From contig NC_067203.1 of NCBI RefSeq assembly GCF_026262505.1, positions 18,767,411 to 18,831,410 of the forward strand: a DNA stretch of 64,000 nt, in the 5' to 3' direction. Numbering within the stretch: position 1 is the first letter of the stretch; each line of letters opens with the position of its first letter. This document shows, piece by piece, positions 55,400 through 64,000 of this stretch. The DNA comes from Trichomonas vaginalis G3. Taxonomy: Eukaryota > Parabasalia > Trichomonadida > Trichomonadidae. Under the pieces are notes generated by a model, which saw nothing but the letters and a program-made list of their open reading frames with translations, made no database searches and was not told where the DNA came from. Made by a program: the position numbers and the translations under genes.

Positions 55400-56236
55400 A
55401 TGAGTGTCAAGACAAACGACGTGAAGAAATTAGGATTTACAAGCGAGGAAATAAACGAAATATTAGAAGAGGCAGGTTATGAAGTTAGCAGGTATTATTT
55501 AAGAAATTGTCAAAAATTCGCAGAGTTATTAAATGATTTAGATTATGAGGGTGAAATGAATAAAGAAAATGTTATTAATTTCTTATATCCTACATCTGAC
55601 GAGAATGAGGAAAATGAAAAAGTGAAAGAAAGTGAAGAAATTGATGATAATGTGTATGAAGAAAGAAGGGGAGAAGATGAATATTATGAACAAGATGAAA
55701 AGAAAGCGGAGGAAGTAAGAAATGAAATAGATGAGGAGATTAAGAATGAAAAAGAAGTGGAGGAATACATGAAAGAAATTAATGAAGGAAATTTAGAGAT
55801 GAATGAAGAGTATGAGCGAGAATTAAACGCAGAAGCTTTGAGAATTTATGAAGATGTGAAGAGTTACAATGAAGATGTTAAAGAAAGAATTGAGGGAACA
55901 TTTAACAGATTAAATGAAAACCCATTTAGTGAAAAGTTAGATTTGAGAATTTATGGAAAAGATGAATTGAGAGTAGTGGGTCAGAAATTAAAAGAAATTT
56001 ATGAAAAGCACATAATGACTCAACCGATTGAAAGAAAAATTTTAGTTCATTATATTGTAAATGGTCAGGAGAGAAGCCAGCCAATTGATAAAGAAAGCTT
56101 CTGTCAAAGATTCGAACAAATGCTCGACTGTCAGTTCATTTATAAAATAGAAGATTTAAGCGGTAACATTTCAGATGATGGCACTAAATTATATTTAGAA
56201 TTTTTCGACGTCATATATTGGGGTTGTGCCATGTGA
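55400..56236 (+). CDS. Polinton-associated acidic ORF, function unknown
   Basis: The frame has 278 codons from ATGAGTGTCAAGACAAACG. Residues ~1-60 form a small helical domain (KKLGFTSEEINEILEEAGYE). Residues ~65-150 are a Glu/Lys-rich likely coiled coil (EKKAEEVRNEIDEEIKNEKE). The C-terminal ~110 residues are mixed alpha/beta. There is no recognised family. Codon use and placement, facing the capsid gene, suggest that it belongs to the Maverick and not to the host. Element A is inserted at its 3' end. Confidence 0.55.
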   Translation: MSVKTNDVKKLGFTSEEINEILEEAGYEVSRYYLRNCQKFAELLNDLDYEGEMNKENVINFLYPTSDENEENEKVKESEEIDDNVYEERRGEDEYYEQDEKKAEEVRNEIDEEIKNEKEVEEYMKEINEGNLEMNEEYERELNAEALRIYEDVKSYNEDVKERIEGTFNRLNENPFSEKLDLRIYGKDELRVVGQKLKEIYEKHIMTQPIERKILVHYIVNGQERSQPIDKESFCQRFEQMLDCQFIYKIEDLSGNISDDGTKLYLEFFDVIYWGCAM

Positions 56237-56642
56237 GGTGAAAATCACCATACACCGATTGGACCTTTTTAAAAAAAGATATGGTGAGTATTTGATTTGT
56301 TCCTTGGTATTTTGCACGCAGATAGACTAGGGTAATGCCGATCATTTCGTGTAGGAATTACGTAAAAAAAATTATGACCCAAGTTATTCACATTATAAAA
56401 TTATATAAAGTGTGTCTAATTTCAATAATATTCATATGACCTTATAGTATGGTACCTATATAATAATAATACATATAGTTTATAGTAATATCTCAGTTTT
56501 TATAGTTTGATATCTTATTAATTATGATCAATATGTGTGTATTAGTGTATATTTTACATGGCGCATATAGACTTGTGTTAGACACACACATTTATATATA
56601 TTAAAATGAAAAATACGCAGATAATAAGGATCTCAAGATGTG

Positions 56643-57717
56643 ATGCCGAGCATCTGCTACTTATTTGGGGGTAAGCAGCAGATGCTGGCATATATGTGTC
56701 ATAGCAAGTGTATCTATGCTAATAGATTACACTTGCTATGACTTTCCCGGAATCTCAAGATGATTCCGGGAAAAACAGTAATAACCTCTCAAAATGTTCG
56801 TTTCAATATCATAAAGCTGAGAAATGGGCTTTGACCTTGAGAAAAGGCCCATTTCCCAGCTTTATGATGAATTTTAGTTATCATTGCGAGTGTCTGCTGC
56901 AAATCTCGGTTGAAGCAGCAGGCACTCGCAACCGTATTCCACGGCAAGTGTATTTATGGTGTTGGAATGCACTTGCCGTGGCTTTTGTACAATCTCGTGA
57001 TCTTACTGGAGTGAGCGGCAATGGAAGCCAAAACCACTCCACTCAGTACCAGAAAGCTATGAAGGAAGTCCTAACCTAGAGAAAGGGCTTCCTTCATAGC
57101 TTTCTGGGTGACATGAGATTTGTAATTGTTGAACATTGAGTATTTTGCAGGCTCTGGCCTTTGCTTGGGCCAGAGCTTCGTATTTGGATGTTCCCAGGGC
57201 CGGATTCCTCTCCTGCCGCCCTAGATCAGGACGGCATTTGAGAAAGCCGGCCCTGAGGACAGTAAGCGAAGCCCTGGCCTTTGCTAGGGCCAGAGCCTGT
57301 ATTTGTATGTCTTTCAGGGCCGAGTTCTTGCGAGACCGTCGACATGATCGACGATCATCGCAAAACTCGGCCCTGAGGATTGTATTTGCAGGCTCTGGCC
57401 TTTGCTTGGGCCAGAGCTTCGTATGGGAACTCTCTCGGGGCTGGTTTCCTCTCCGGCCGCCCCGAATCAGGGCGGTCTTTGAGGAAACCGGCCCCGAGGA
57501 TGGTTTGCGAAGCTCTGGCCTTAGCAATGGCCAGAGCTTGTGATTTTAATGAAGAGCCAAGTTCCTCTCGGATCGGGCCTAATGAGGACGACCGTCGAGG
57601 AACTTGGCTCTGAGCTGATGAATTGTAAACTCTGGCCTCGATGAAGGCCAGAGTTTTTAAGGGAATGTTTTGATGGGATGAGCCTATGCTCAGTAAGCTC
57701 ATCCCATCAAAACATTC
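56643..57717. repeat. Block I of element A: about 18 different hairpins in 1.1 kb
   Basis: Successive inverted repeats include TCATAGCAAGTGTA with its complement (about 56699-56740), TTTCCCGGAATC (56742-56773), AAAGCTGAGAAATGGGC (about 56810-56866), CGAGTGTCTGCTGC (about 56885-56930), CAGAAAGCTATGAAGG (57050-57106), and CATCCCATCAAAACATTC (57663-57717). In the right half, short GCTCTGGCC hairpins alternate with longer ones whose arms start CAGGGCCG, CTCGGGGC or GAGCCAAG. Stems are 10 to about 25 bp with loops of 6-30 nt. The block is about half GC in a genome of roughly 30% GC. Confidence 0.9.
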
Positions 57718-58001
57718 GTTTAAAAATTGAATTAAAAATTATCGTATGCATTGAAAAATTAAAAAAATAAAAATGAACAATATTATTATATAATGAGAAT
57801 AGAATAAATTATCATAAAATTGAAAAAATTATCCAAAAAAATTGAAAATTTTAAAAATTAAATAAAAAATAACAAATTTCATAAGAAAATTAAGGAATAG
57901 AGAAATATTAGATAGAAAGAGTATGTTTATTTATGATTATAAGATTGAAATAATGAGATTTTGAGAGTTTTAAGAAGAATGTGATCTTTATATTTTTTTG
58001 G

Positions 58002-59085
58002 AGGAAGGTTTTACAAGAAAGGAGTTAACAAATGCAGGGTATTGTCCCTTTACCCTGCATTTGTAAACTCCTTTCTCGAATTGAAATTCGATGTTTAACA
58101 TTCTTTGAAAAAAGTGCAAGCTATTCGAGAAAGGAGTTTACAAATGCAGGGTAAAGGAACAATACCCTGCATTTGTAAACTCCTTTCTCGAATTGAAATT
58201 CAATGAATCACATTCAAGTGAAAAAGTGCAAGCAATTCCTGATTTGCTCATATAGGTGCAGGGTTCTAGTTATAGACCCTGCAAATATATGAGAAAATCA
58301 GGAATTATGTCCGACACATTCGCATCGAAGAACAAAAGTGCAAGCTTTTCCCATTCTGCACATATAGTTGCAGGGTGCCAGTGATAGACCCTGCATATAT
58401 ATGTGCAGAATGGGAAAAGTGTTTGACACATTCGCATCGAAAGGTAAAAGTGCAAGCTTTTCCCATTCTGCACATATAGGTGCAGGGTGCCAGTGATAGA
58501 CCCTGCATATATATGTGCAGAATGGGAAAAGTGTTTGACACATTCGCATCGAAAGGTAAAAGTGCAAGCTTTTCCCATTCTGCACATATAGTTGCAGGGT
58601 GCCAGTGATAGACCCTGCATATATATGTGCAGAATGGGAAAAGTGTTTGACACATTCGCATCGAAAGGTAAAAGTGCAAGCTTTTCCCATTCTGCACATA
58701 TAGGTGCAGGGTGCCAGTGATAGACCCTGCATATATATGTGCAGAATGGGAAAAGTGTTTGACACATTCGCATCGAAAGGTAAAAGTGCAAGCTTTTCCC
58801 ATTCTGCACATATAGGTGCAGGGTGCCAGTGATAGACCCTGCATATATATGTGCAGAATGGGAAAAGTGTTTGACACATTCGCATCGAAAGGTAAAAGTG
58901 CAAGCTTTTCCCATTCTGCACATATAGGTGCAGGGTGCCAGTGATAGACCCTGCATATATATGTGCAGAATGGGAAAAGTGTTTGACACATTCGCATCGA
59001 AAGGTAAAAGTGCAAGCTTTTCCCATTCTGCACATATAGGTGCAGGGTGCCAGTGATAGACCCTGCATATATATGTGCAGAATGG
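58002..59085. repeat. Block II of element A: ten hairpins, constant 112-bp period
   Basis: The common flank AAGTGCAAGC recurs at 112-bp steps (58114, 58226, 58338 and on). Units 1-2 have the stem GGAGTTTACAAATGCAGGGT (hairpins near 58015-58077 and 58126-58190). Unit 3 has AATTCCTGATTT plus TGCAGGGT (about 58239-58305). Units 4-10 share CCCATTCTGCACATATAG with TGCAGGGT. Each stem of about 30 bp is matched by its complement across a 9-13 nt loop. Although unit 3 differs from units 4-10 over most of the stem, both arms differ together. Confidence 0.92.
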
Positions 59086-59596
59086 AAAAACTATCTACTT
59101 TGAATATTCTGCATCGGAATCTCTTGGTCAATATACAATTAAATACAATGATTACATCGATATTTGGAGATACAAGATAAGTATCTCCAAATGCCGATGT
59201 GATCATATATGATTGTCGATAAAAATTTGAAATCTCAAATAAGATGCAGATTAAAAAATGGATATATGATCAAAATGAGTTTACAAACACAATATAGAGT
59301 ATATATATAGATACCTCATTGTATTCAAAATGAAATAAAACAAAATTTTTGAAATTCATATCTTATATAAAACACATTATTCCTCAATACTATATGAGTA
59401 AATATGGCTTGATTAGTATAGATATATGCACATATATTTGGCCCCCAATATAAATTCTATGTTTTCGGGAAAGCAAAAGGTCCAATCGGTGTATGATAAA
59501 TTTCACCTCACATGGCACCGCCTCAATTATTTTTCTCACTATCTGTCCAGTAATATGTTTTCATTTATTTAAAAATAAAATTCAAATTAATTTAAA

Positions 59597-59706
59597 TTAA
59601 TTATCCTGAGAACCTGGTGGAGAGCCTGATGATACATATCTTAAGCCGTCATCAACTGAAGCTATAAAGTATGTGTCACGACATACCCAAAGTTGTGGAG
59701 GTGGTG
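59597..59706 (-). pseudogene. Polinton major capsid gene, 3' piece
   Basis: The minus strand encodes the end typical of Polinton double-jelly-roll capsid proteins (HPPPPQLWVCRDTYF, then DDGLRYVSSG). The rest of the gene lies at 63054-64000, beyond element B, which is inserted in it. Family: Maverick/Polinton of trichomonads. It is a broken copy. Confidence 0.65.
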
Positions 59707-60369
59707 GGTGAATTTCGTATCGTGCTGAACCGTTGGGAAAAATTGAATACCCGAGGTTCAGCATACATATAAAAATGAAAGACTTAGAGCCTAGGGTTAA
59801 GCAGGAAGATAGAGGGTACATATGAGATTATCCTCAGTAACTCTCAGGCAAATCTGAGTTTTTGGTCAGATATATAAGATTATTGTGAACGAAAAATTAT
59901 CTAATATAGGCCTAATTGTCATGTGCGCATATAGACATATGTATATATTATATGTTTCTTGTGTTATTATAGGTTAAATCCATAGTTTGATATGTGAGAT
60001 AAATTATATCTTAACACAGAAATCGTTTTTTTATATTATCACAGTAGATATGAGGGGTACTATATGAGTTATAATATATATTATTAGGAATAAGTATATA
60101 GATCCAAAATAATGGGAATGCATAATTTATGGCGAACTCAAAACATTTATTTTTATATTATGAGGTTATAAAATTGTTTTATTCATATATTATATGTGCT
60201 CTGTGCTATTGAAATGTGCTTAAAATGATTCTGCACGCGCAATCACAAAGCAAAACTTCGTAGCGAGCAACAGTTTGTGCAAGGACAGGGAATTTATATT
60301 TTTATCCTTACATAAACTTATAATGTGGTTAAAATGTTCGGTTTGCTCTCACTTTTGTTCCGCAATGTG

Positions 60370-60776
60370 ACATCGTGAACAAAGTTTCCGATCTGAGTGC
60401 ATATATGCAGGGTCTTTCCATGGCACCCTGCATACATGTACTCAGATCGGGAATATTGTCCACTTTTGTTCCACGATGTGACATCGTGAACAAAGTTTCC
60501 GATCTGAGTGCATATATGCAGGGTCTTTCCATAGCACCCTGCATACATGTACTCAGATAAGAATTTGCTTAATTGTTTGACATGAATGTCACATTCGAAA
60601 ATCGTTTCTCGAAAGGAGTTTGCAATTACAATATATTGTCCTATTGTATTGTAATTGTAAACTCCTTTCGAGAAAAGCTTTCACTTTGTGGCACGAATGT
60701 CACATTCGAAAATCGTTTCTCGAAAGGAGTTTACAATTACAATATATTGTCCTATTGTATTGTAATTGTAAACTCC
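60370..60776. repeat. Block II of element B: four hairpins, 111-112 bp period
   Basis: Two units carry the stem TTCCGATCTGAGT plus TGCAGGGT (hairpins from 60385 and 60496). Two more carry AAGGAGTTTACAATTACAATA-type stems (from about 60608 and 60719). The spacing, 111-112 bp, is the same as in element A, and stem words (GGAGTTTACAA, TGCAGGGT) are shared, but the stems themselves differ with matching changes in both arms. Confidence 0.9.
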
Positions 60777-61081
60777 TTAGTTCGATTCCTTCATTTTATT
60801 AAATTATAAATATACAATTCTTTCTAATCTTCCTTTTTCATAATTCATTTCTCATTTAAATTCTAAATAATCTAACTCTACTAATCTAGATTTTTTCTAA
60901 TATCAATTTTTCATATACAAACTCTTATTTTTTCTTTCAAAATTCCATTTTCCAATATTTTTTGAAAATTTTACATAATTTTATATATATTTTATTCTAT
61001 TATTATTACATAATAATATTATACATATTAATTGTTTTAATTTTTGAATGCATACGATAATTTTTAATTCAATTTTTAAAC

Positions 61082-62600
61082 GAATGTTTTGATGGGACGA
61101 GCTTACTGCTCATAGGCTCATCCCATCAAAACATTCCATTCAAAACTCTGGCCTTCATCGAGGCCAGAGCCAACAATTCATCCCCTCAGAGCCAAGTTCC
61201 TCGACGGTCGTCCTCATTAGGCCTGATCCGAGAGGAACTTGGCTTTGAACGAAAATCACAAGCTCTGGCCTCAGAAAAAGCCAGAGCTTCGCAAACAATC
61301 CTCGGGGCCGGCTTCCTCAAAGACCGCCCTGATTCGGGGCGGCCGGAGAGGAATCCAGTCCCGAGAGAACGTCCATACGAAGCTCTGGCCTTTTCCGAGG
61401 CCAGAGCTTGTAAATACAATCCGCAGGGCCGAGTCTGAGGGAGATCGTCCACATCATTGGCGATCTCCTCTCTTCTCGGCCCTGAAAGACATGCAAATAC
61501 AGGCTCTGGCCCAAGCAAAGGCCATGCATTCATGGCGAGTTCTCGATGATCGTCTCTCGGTCTCGCAGGAACTCGGCCCTGAAAGACATGCAAATACAGG
61601 CTCTGGCCCAAGCAAAGGCCAGGGCTTCGTTTTAAATGCCCAGGGCCGGTTTCCCCAAATGCCGCCCTTATCCCGGGCGGCAGGAGTGGAATCCGGCCCT
61701 GGGAAGTAGAAAATACGAAGCTCTGGCCCAAGCAAAGGCCAGAGCCTGCAAAATTCATCCTCAGGGCCGAGTTCTGCGATGATCGTCGATCATGTCGACG
61801 GTCTCGCAGGAACTCGGCCCTGAAAGACATACAAATACAGGCTCTGGCCCAAGCAAAGGCCAGAGCCTCGCTTACAATCAAATTTGCCGAATCTCAGGAG
61901 ATCGTTCAAATCACGGACGGTTTTCCCTGAGATTCGGCAAAATAAGTCAAATTACAGTTCTAGAAAGACTAGAAGGGGGCCCTGACCTTGAGAAAGGACC
62001 CCCTTCCCGGTCTTTCTGGCGAACTTTGGTTCGCATTGCGAGTGTCTGCTGCGAATCCGGGGCTGAGCAGCAGACACTCGCAATCATATGTCGCGGCAAG
62101 TGCACCTGTGGTGCCAGAATGCACTTGCCGCGACAATTGCGAAATGCAAAGATGATGCCGGAAGGAGCGGCAATACTGGCAAAAGCCACTCCTTCCGACA
62201 CCAGAAAGACTAGAAGGGGGCCCTGACCTTGAGAAAGGACCCCCTTCTCGGCCTTTTTTGTTAAATTTAAGATTATTTCAATTGCAAAATTATTTCAAAA
62301 TTCATAATGGATAGTACCATACGAAGGTGCAAGTCATAGCAATGGTGCACCATCAATATGAGCCCCATTGCTATGACTTCACCTCGGGATAACCTCGATG
62401 GGAGGAAAAGTGGAGCAATTCGAAACATTGCTCCACTATACAAGTTCTTGTAAGGATAGGTATATAGTTACCACATCCTTACAAGAACTGTTCCTCGCTT
62501 CGAGGTTTTGTCTTGTGATTGTGTGTGCTGTGCCATCCAATGGACAAACGGATAGCACAGCACACACATACTAGGCATGATAACCCTTCCCTATGAATTA
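61082..62600. repeat. Block I of element B: about 20 hairpins, mirror of block I of A
   Basis: The order read leftwards matches A read rightwards: GTGTCTGCTGC hairpin (about 62037-62083), CGGCAAGTGCA hairpin (about 62094-62133), the series of CTCTGGCC and CAGGGCCG hairpins (61145-61870), and finally GAATGTTTTGATGGGA (61082-61138). Extra hairpins at 62310-62600 include AAGTCATAGCAATGG, AAGTTCTTGTAAGGAT and GTGTGTGCTGTGC. One hairpin (AGAAAGACTAGAAGGGGG) is present twice, about 61963-62020 and 62200-62258. Confidence 0.9.
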
Positions 62601-63053
62601 GGACGCGATAGCCCTGACCTCACCCCGGGATAACTTGCATTTGTACTCATATCCCGATCAATAACATAATTTATATCAAGACACACCTACCACTACATAA
62701 TATAGCATTATATCAACACAATACTAATATATAATGTTAAAAACACACAAATTGATGATATTCATAATATAAATTGGGACCAAAGATCTATATTGAGACC
62801 TAACTATTATCAAACCTTTATATATAGGAAACATACATTGCACCTATAGAATATTGAATGAAAATTAGATGGTTCTAAAATTCGATATCTGATGCTGACC
62901 CAAGGTGGTCCTCATTCCTATATATTTTCATCTATACCTAATGTCCTAATATTCATCCATATACATGTTGGGTCTATCTCCATCAGAAGGGTCCATGCTG
63001 AAGTGTGGGTATTCAATTTCCACCCAACGGTTCAGCACGCCTCGGTGAATTTC

Positions 63054-64000
63054 TTTATTGTTTGCATCTACGAAATAATAGGTATCCTTTCCTTCACCTG
63101 TAAATAATGGCTGCCCTCTGAATTGAATGGCGATATTTTGACCGTTACTGTCTAAACCATCAAATGTATAACCTGCGTTATTTCTTTCAACCTGAATGTT
63201 AAACATAAAACTGGTTCCATCACTGAGAGGGTTTTTGTATCATGTGCCATCGCTTGCGTTCTTTTTCATTGTGATGGAGTCCTCGAATTCTTTAGTACAT
63301 CTTAAACCATTAGATAAATCACCTGCTATTAATTGATACTGTAAGAATCTAGCGCCCTGAGTGCTAACCACTTGAGCTGGTATGTTTTGACCGTTAACGG
63401 TTAGCTGGCAATTATCATAAATTGGGTTTTCAAAGACGGTATAATCGTTATCATGTTTGGAGAACATCACTGAAAAACACGTTACGTTATCCAATGGAAT
63501 GTTTAACGTTGATTGTATACCTGCCTGAGTTGCTGCCAATGGAAATGCATTATAATTTAACTCTTGCGATGGAATGTAAACTGGCTGTTTAAATAAATTA
63601 TAAATTGACTGTTTAGCCTTTTCATTAATCTTGAAACCATACATGTTAGACTTCAATGACTGAACACTTAAGCCAGTCATGATATACCTAACTTCTCCGC
63701 TTTCTGGAGTGTAAATGTCAACACTTTGCCCGCCAATTGTTTCAGTTCTTTTGCTCACGTTTGTGAAACCGTAACTTGGATTATTAACCTGTGAAAATGC
63801 GTGAGTAAATCCAGCGCCCGTAGTTGTTGAAAATGTAGCGTTCAAATCTTCTCCTTCTCTAATTGCTTTATAATCTCTGACCTTTTCTGGATTCAATAGA
63901 GCATAAACAAATCCTTTCTTTTTAATGTAAAATTTAAGTTCAATATCACCAATGCAGAAATTAGGGAACATGTCAAATGCTTGAAGTGCTAATATATCAT
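63054..64000 (-). pseudogene. Polinton major capsid gene, main piece (runs off the right edge)
   Basis: The minus strand reads as a beta-rich capsid protein with segments such as CFSVMFSKHDNDYTVFEN and, further on, NAGYTFDGLDSNGQN and QPLFTGEGKDTYYFV. This pattern fits the second jelly roll of Polinton major capsid proteins. The reading frame is still open at the window edge. The gene is broken: inserted element B cuts it at 63,053, and about one other break is visible. Identification as capsid rests on the C-terminal motif and the overall look; no alignment could be run. Confidence 0.65.

Larger units (their letters stand above)
56220..59522 (+). mobile_element. Hairpin-array TIR element A (3.3 kb, non-coding)
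   Basis: About 43 bp at the left end (GTGCCATGTGAGGTGAAA, then CCGATTGGACC, 56226-56270) are inverted at the right end (59475-59517) with only a few differences. TCATATATT (56211-56219) and TCAATTATT (59523-59531) are a possible 9-bp, imperfect target duplication, as Mutator-like elements make. Inside are an AT-rich left flank, hairpin block I (56643-57717), an AT-rich spacer homologous to that of element B, ten hairpins at 112-bp spacing (58002-59085), and an AT-rich right flank. Frames inside are by-products of the palindromes. Confidence 0.75.
59707..63053 (-). mobile_element. Hairpin-array TIR element B (3.3 kb, non-coding), inside the capsid gene
   Basis: GTGCTGAACCGTTGGG, then AAATTGAATACCC and TTCAGCAT, stand at the left end (from 59722) and are inverted at the right end (about 62995-63039). 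GGTGAATTTC occurs at 59707-59716 and again at 63044-63053: a perfect 10-bp target duplication, so the element proper is 59717-63043. Such duplications of 9-11 bp are typical of Mutator-like elements. On the minus strand its inner order is the same as in element A: hairpin block I (61082-62600), an AT-rich spacer similar to A's, then spaced hairpins (60370-60776). No transposase frame was found. Confidence 0.82.
54797..64000. mobile_element. Maverick/Polinton fossil, incomplete at the right edge
   Basis: The element is recognised from a capsid gene with the Polinton signature end (PPPPQLWVCRDTYF) and from an acidic ORF facing it. The left border at about 54.8 kb is a guess from an inverted block and the end of the host gene; the right border is beyond the window. 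Polymerase, integrase, ATPase and protease genes are not in view. It looks broken: the capsid gene is split by inserted element B, and about one more break is visible. Frames are still long and readable, so it is not very old. Maverick elements make up a large share of the T. vaginalis genome. Confidence 0.7.

Noticed and set aside
57057-57702. Several overlapping 70-156 codon frames on both strands in block I of element A
   Set aside because: They arise because both arms of hairpins are open in several phases; the translations are repeats of GCTCTGGCC-type words with no protein pattern.
58002-59085. CRISPR-like look of the regularly spaced repeats
   Set aside because: Units are 112 bp with long hairpins and no unique spacers, and the genome is eukaryotic.
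58270-59206. Three overlapping 240-300 codon frames with repeats such as TYMCRMGKACTF
   Set aside because: The period of 112 bp is not a multiple of three, so all three phases stay open in turn and read the same DNA repeat; this is the tandem hairpin array, not a gene.
61186-62226. Long frames on both strands in block I of element B
   Set aside because: Same reason as in element A: palindromic GC-rich DNA.

Overview
The window looks like nuclear DNA of a trichomonad (Parabasalia), most likely Trichomonas vaginalis or a close relative. The genes are intronless and AT-rich, and several have a TCA(C/T)(A/T) initiator a few bases upstream of the ATG, which is the parabasalid core promoter. A number of stop codons overlap or are closely followed by TAAA, as trichomonad poly(A) signals do. 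The gene content agrees: a hydrogenosomal [FeFe]-hydrogenase with a short hydrogenosome-type leader, trichomonad-style ankyrin proteins, many kinases, and a capsid-bearing Maverick/Polinton. Species identity is inferred from content only.

Layout. 0-31 kb holds ordinary host genes on both strands: the N-terminal part of an NTF2-domain protein, a small C3Hc3H zinc-motif protein, two ankyrin proteins, a Trm7/FTSJ1 tRNA methyltransferase, an SDF2-like MIR protein, a HEAT/importin-like protein, a GCN5-type acetyltransferase with bromodomain, an LKB1/CaMKK-like kinase, a PH-domain AGC-like kinase, the [FeFe]-hydrogenase, a large proline-rich protein, an Smr-domain protein and a long-chain acyl-CoA synthetase that start back to back, and small unknown proteins. 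Two non-coding terminal-inverted-repeat (TIR) elements lie between them, at 15.8-17.6 kb and 28.8-29.9 kb. 31.3-39.8 kb is one giant BEACH-WD40 protein. 40.0-54.7 kb on the minus strand is a 14.7-kb midasin-like locus (six AAA+ modules and VWA-like domains), cut into seven frames by three stop codons and three frameshifts.

54.8-64 kb is a Maverick/Polinton fossil: one acidic ORF and a capsid gene, facing each other. It carries two further insertions, A (56,220-59,522) and B (59,717-63,043). Each is about 3.3 kb, has its own TIRs and a 9-10 bp target duplication (imperfect for A), and B splits the capsid gene. A and B are homologous and lie in opposite orientation. Neither has convincing coding capacity. 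Instead each carries a GC-rich block of about 15-20 different hairpins, an AT-rich spacer, and a tandem array of hairpins with a constant 111-112 bp period. Related hairpins keep their loops and flanks while both stem arms change together. This hairpin-array element family is the most unusual thing in the window and the best candidate for something undescribed.

The host genes are unrelated housekeeping and signalling genes with no operon logic. The main stories are one broken giant gene, two or more layers of mobile DNA, and very compact promoters.
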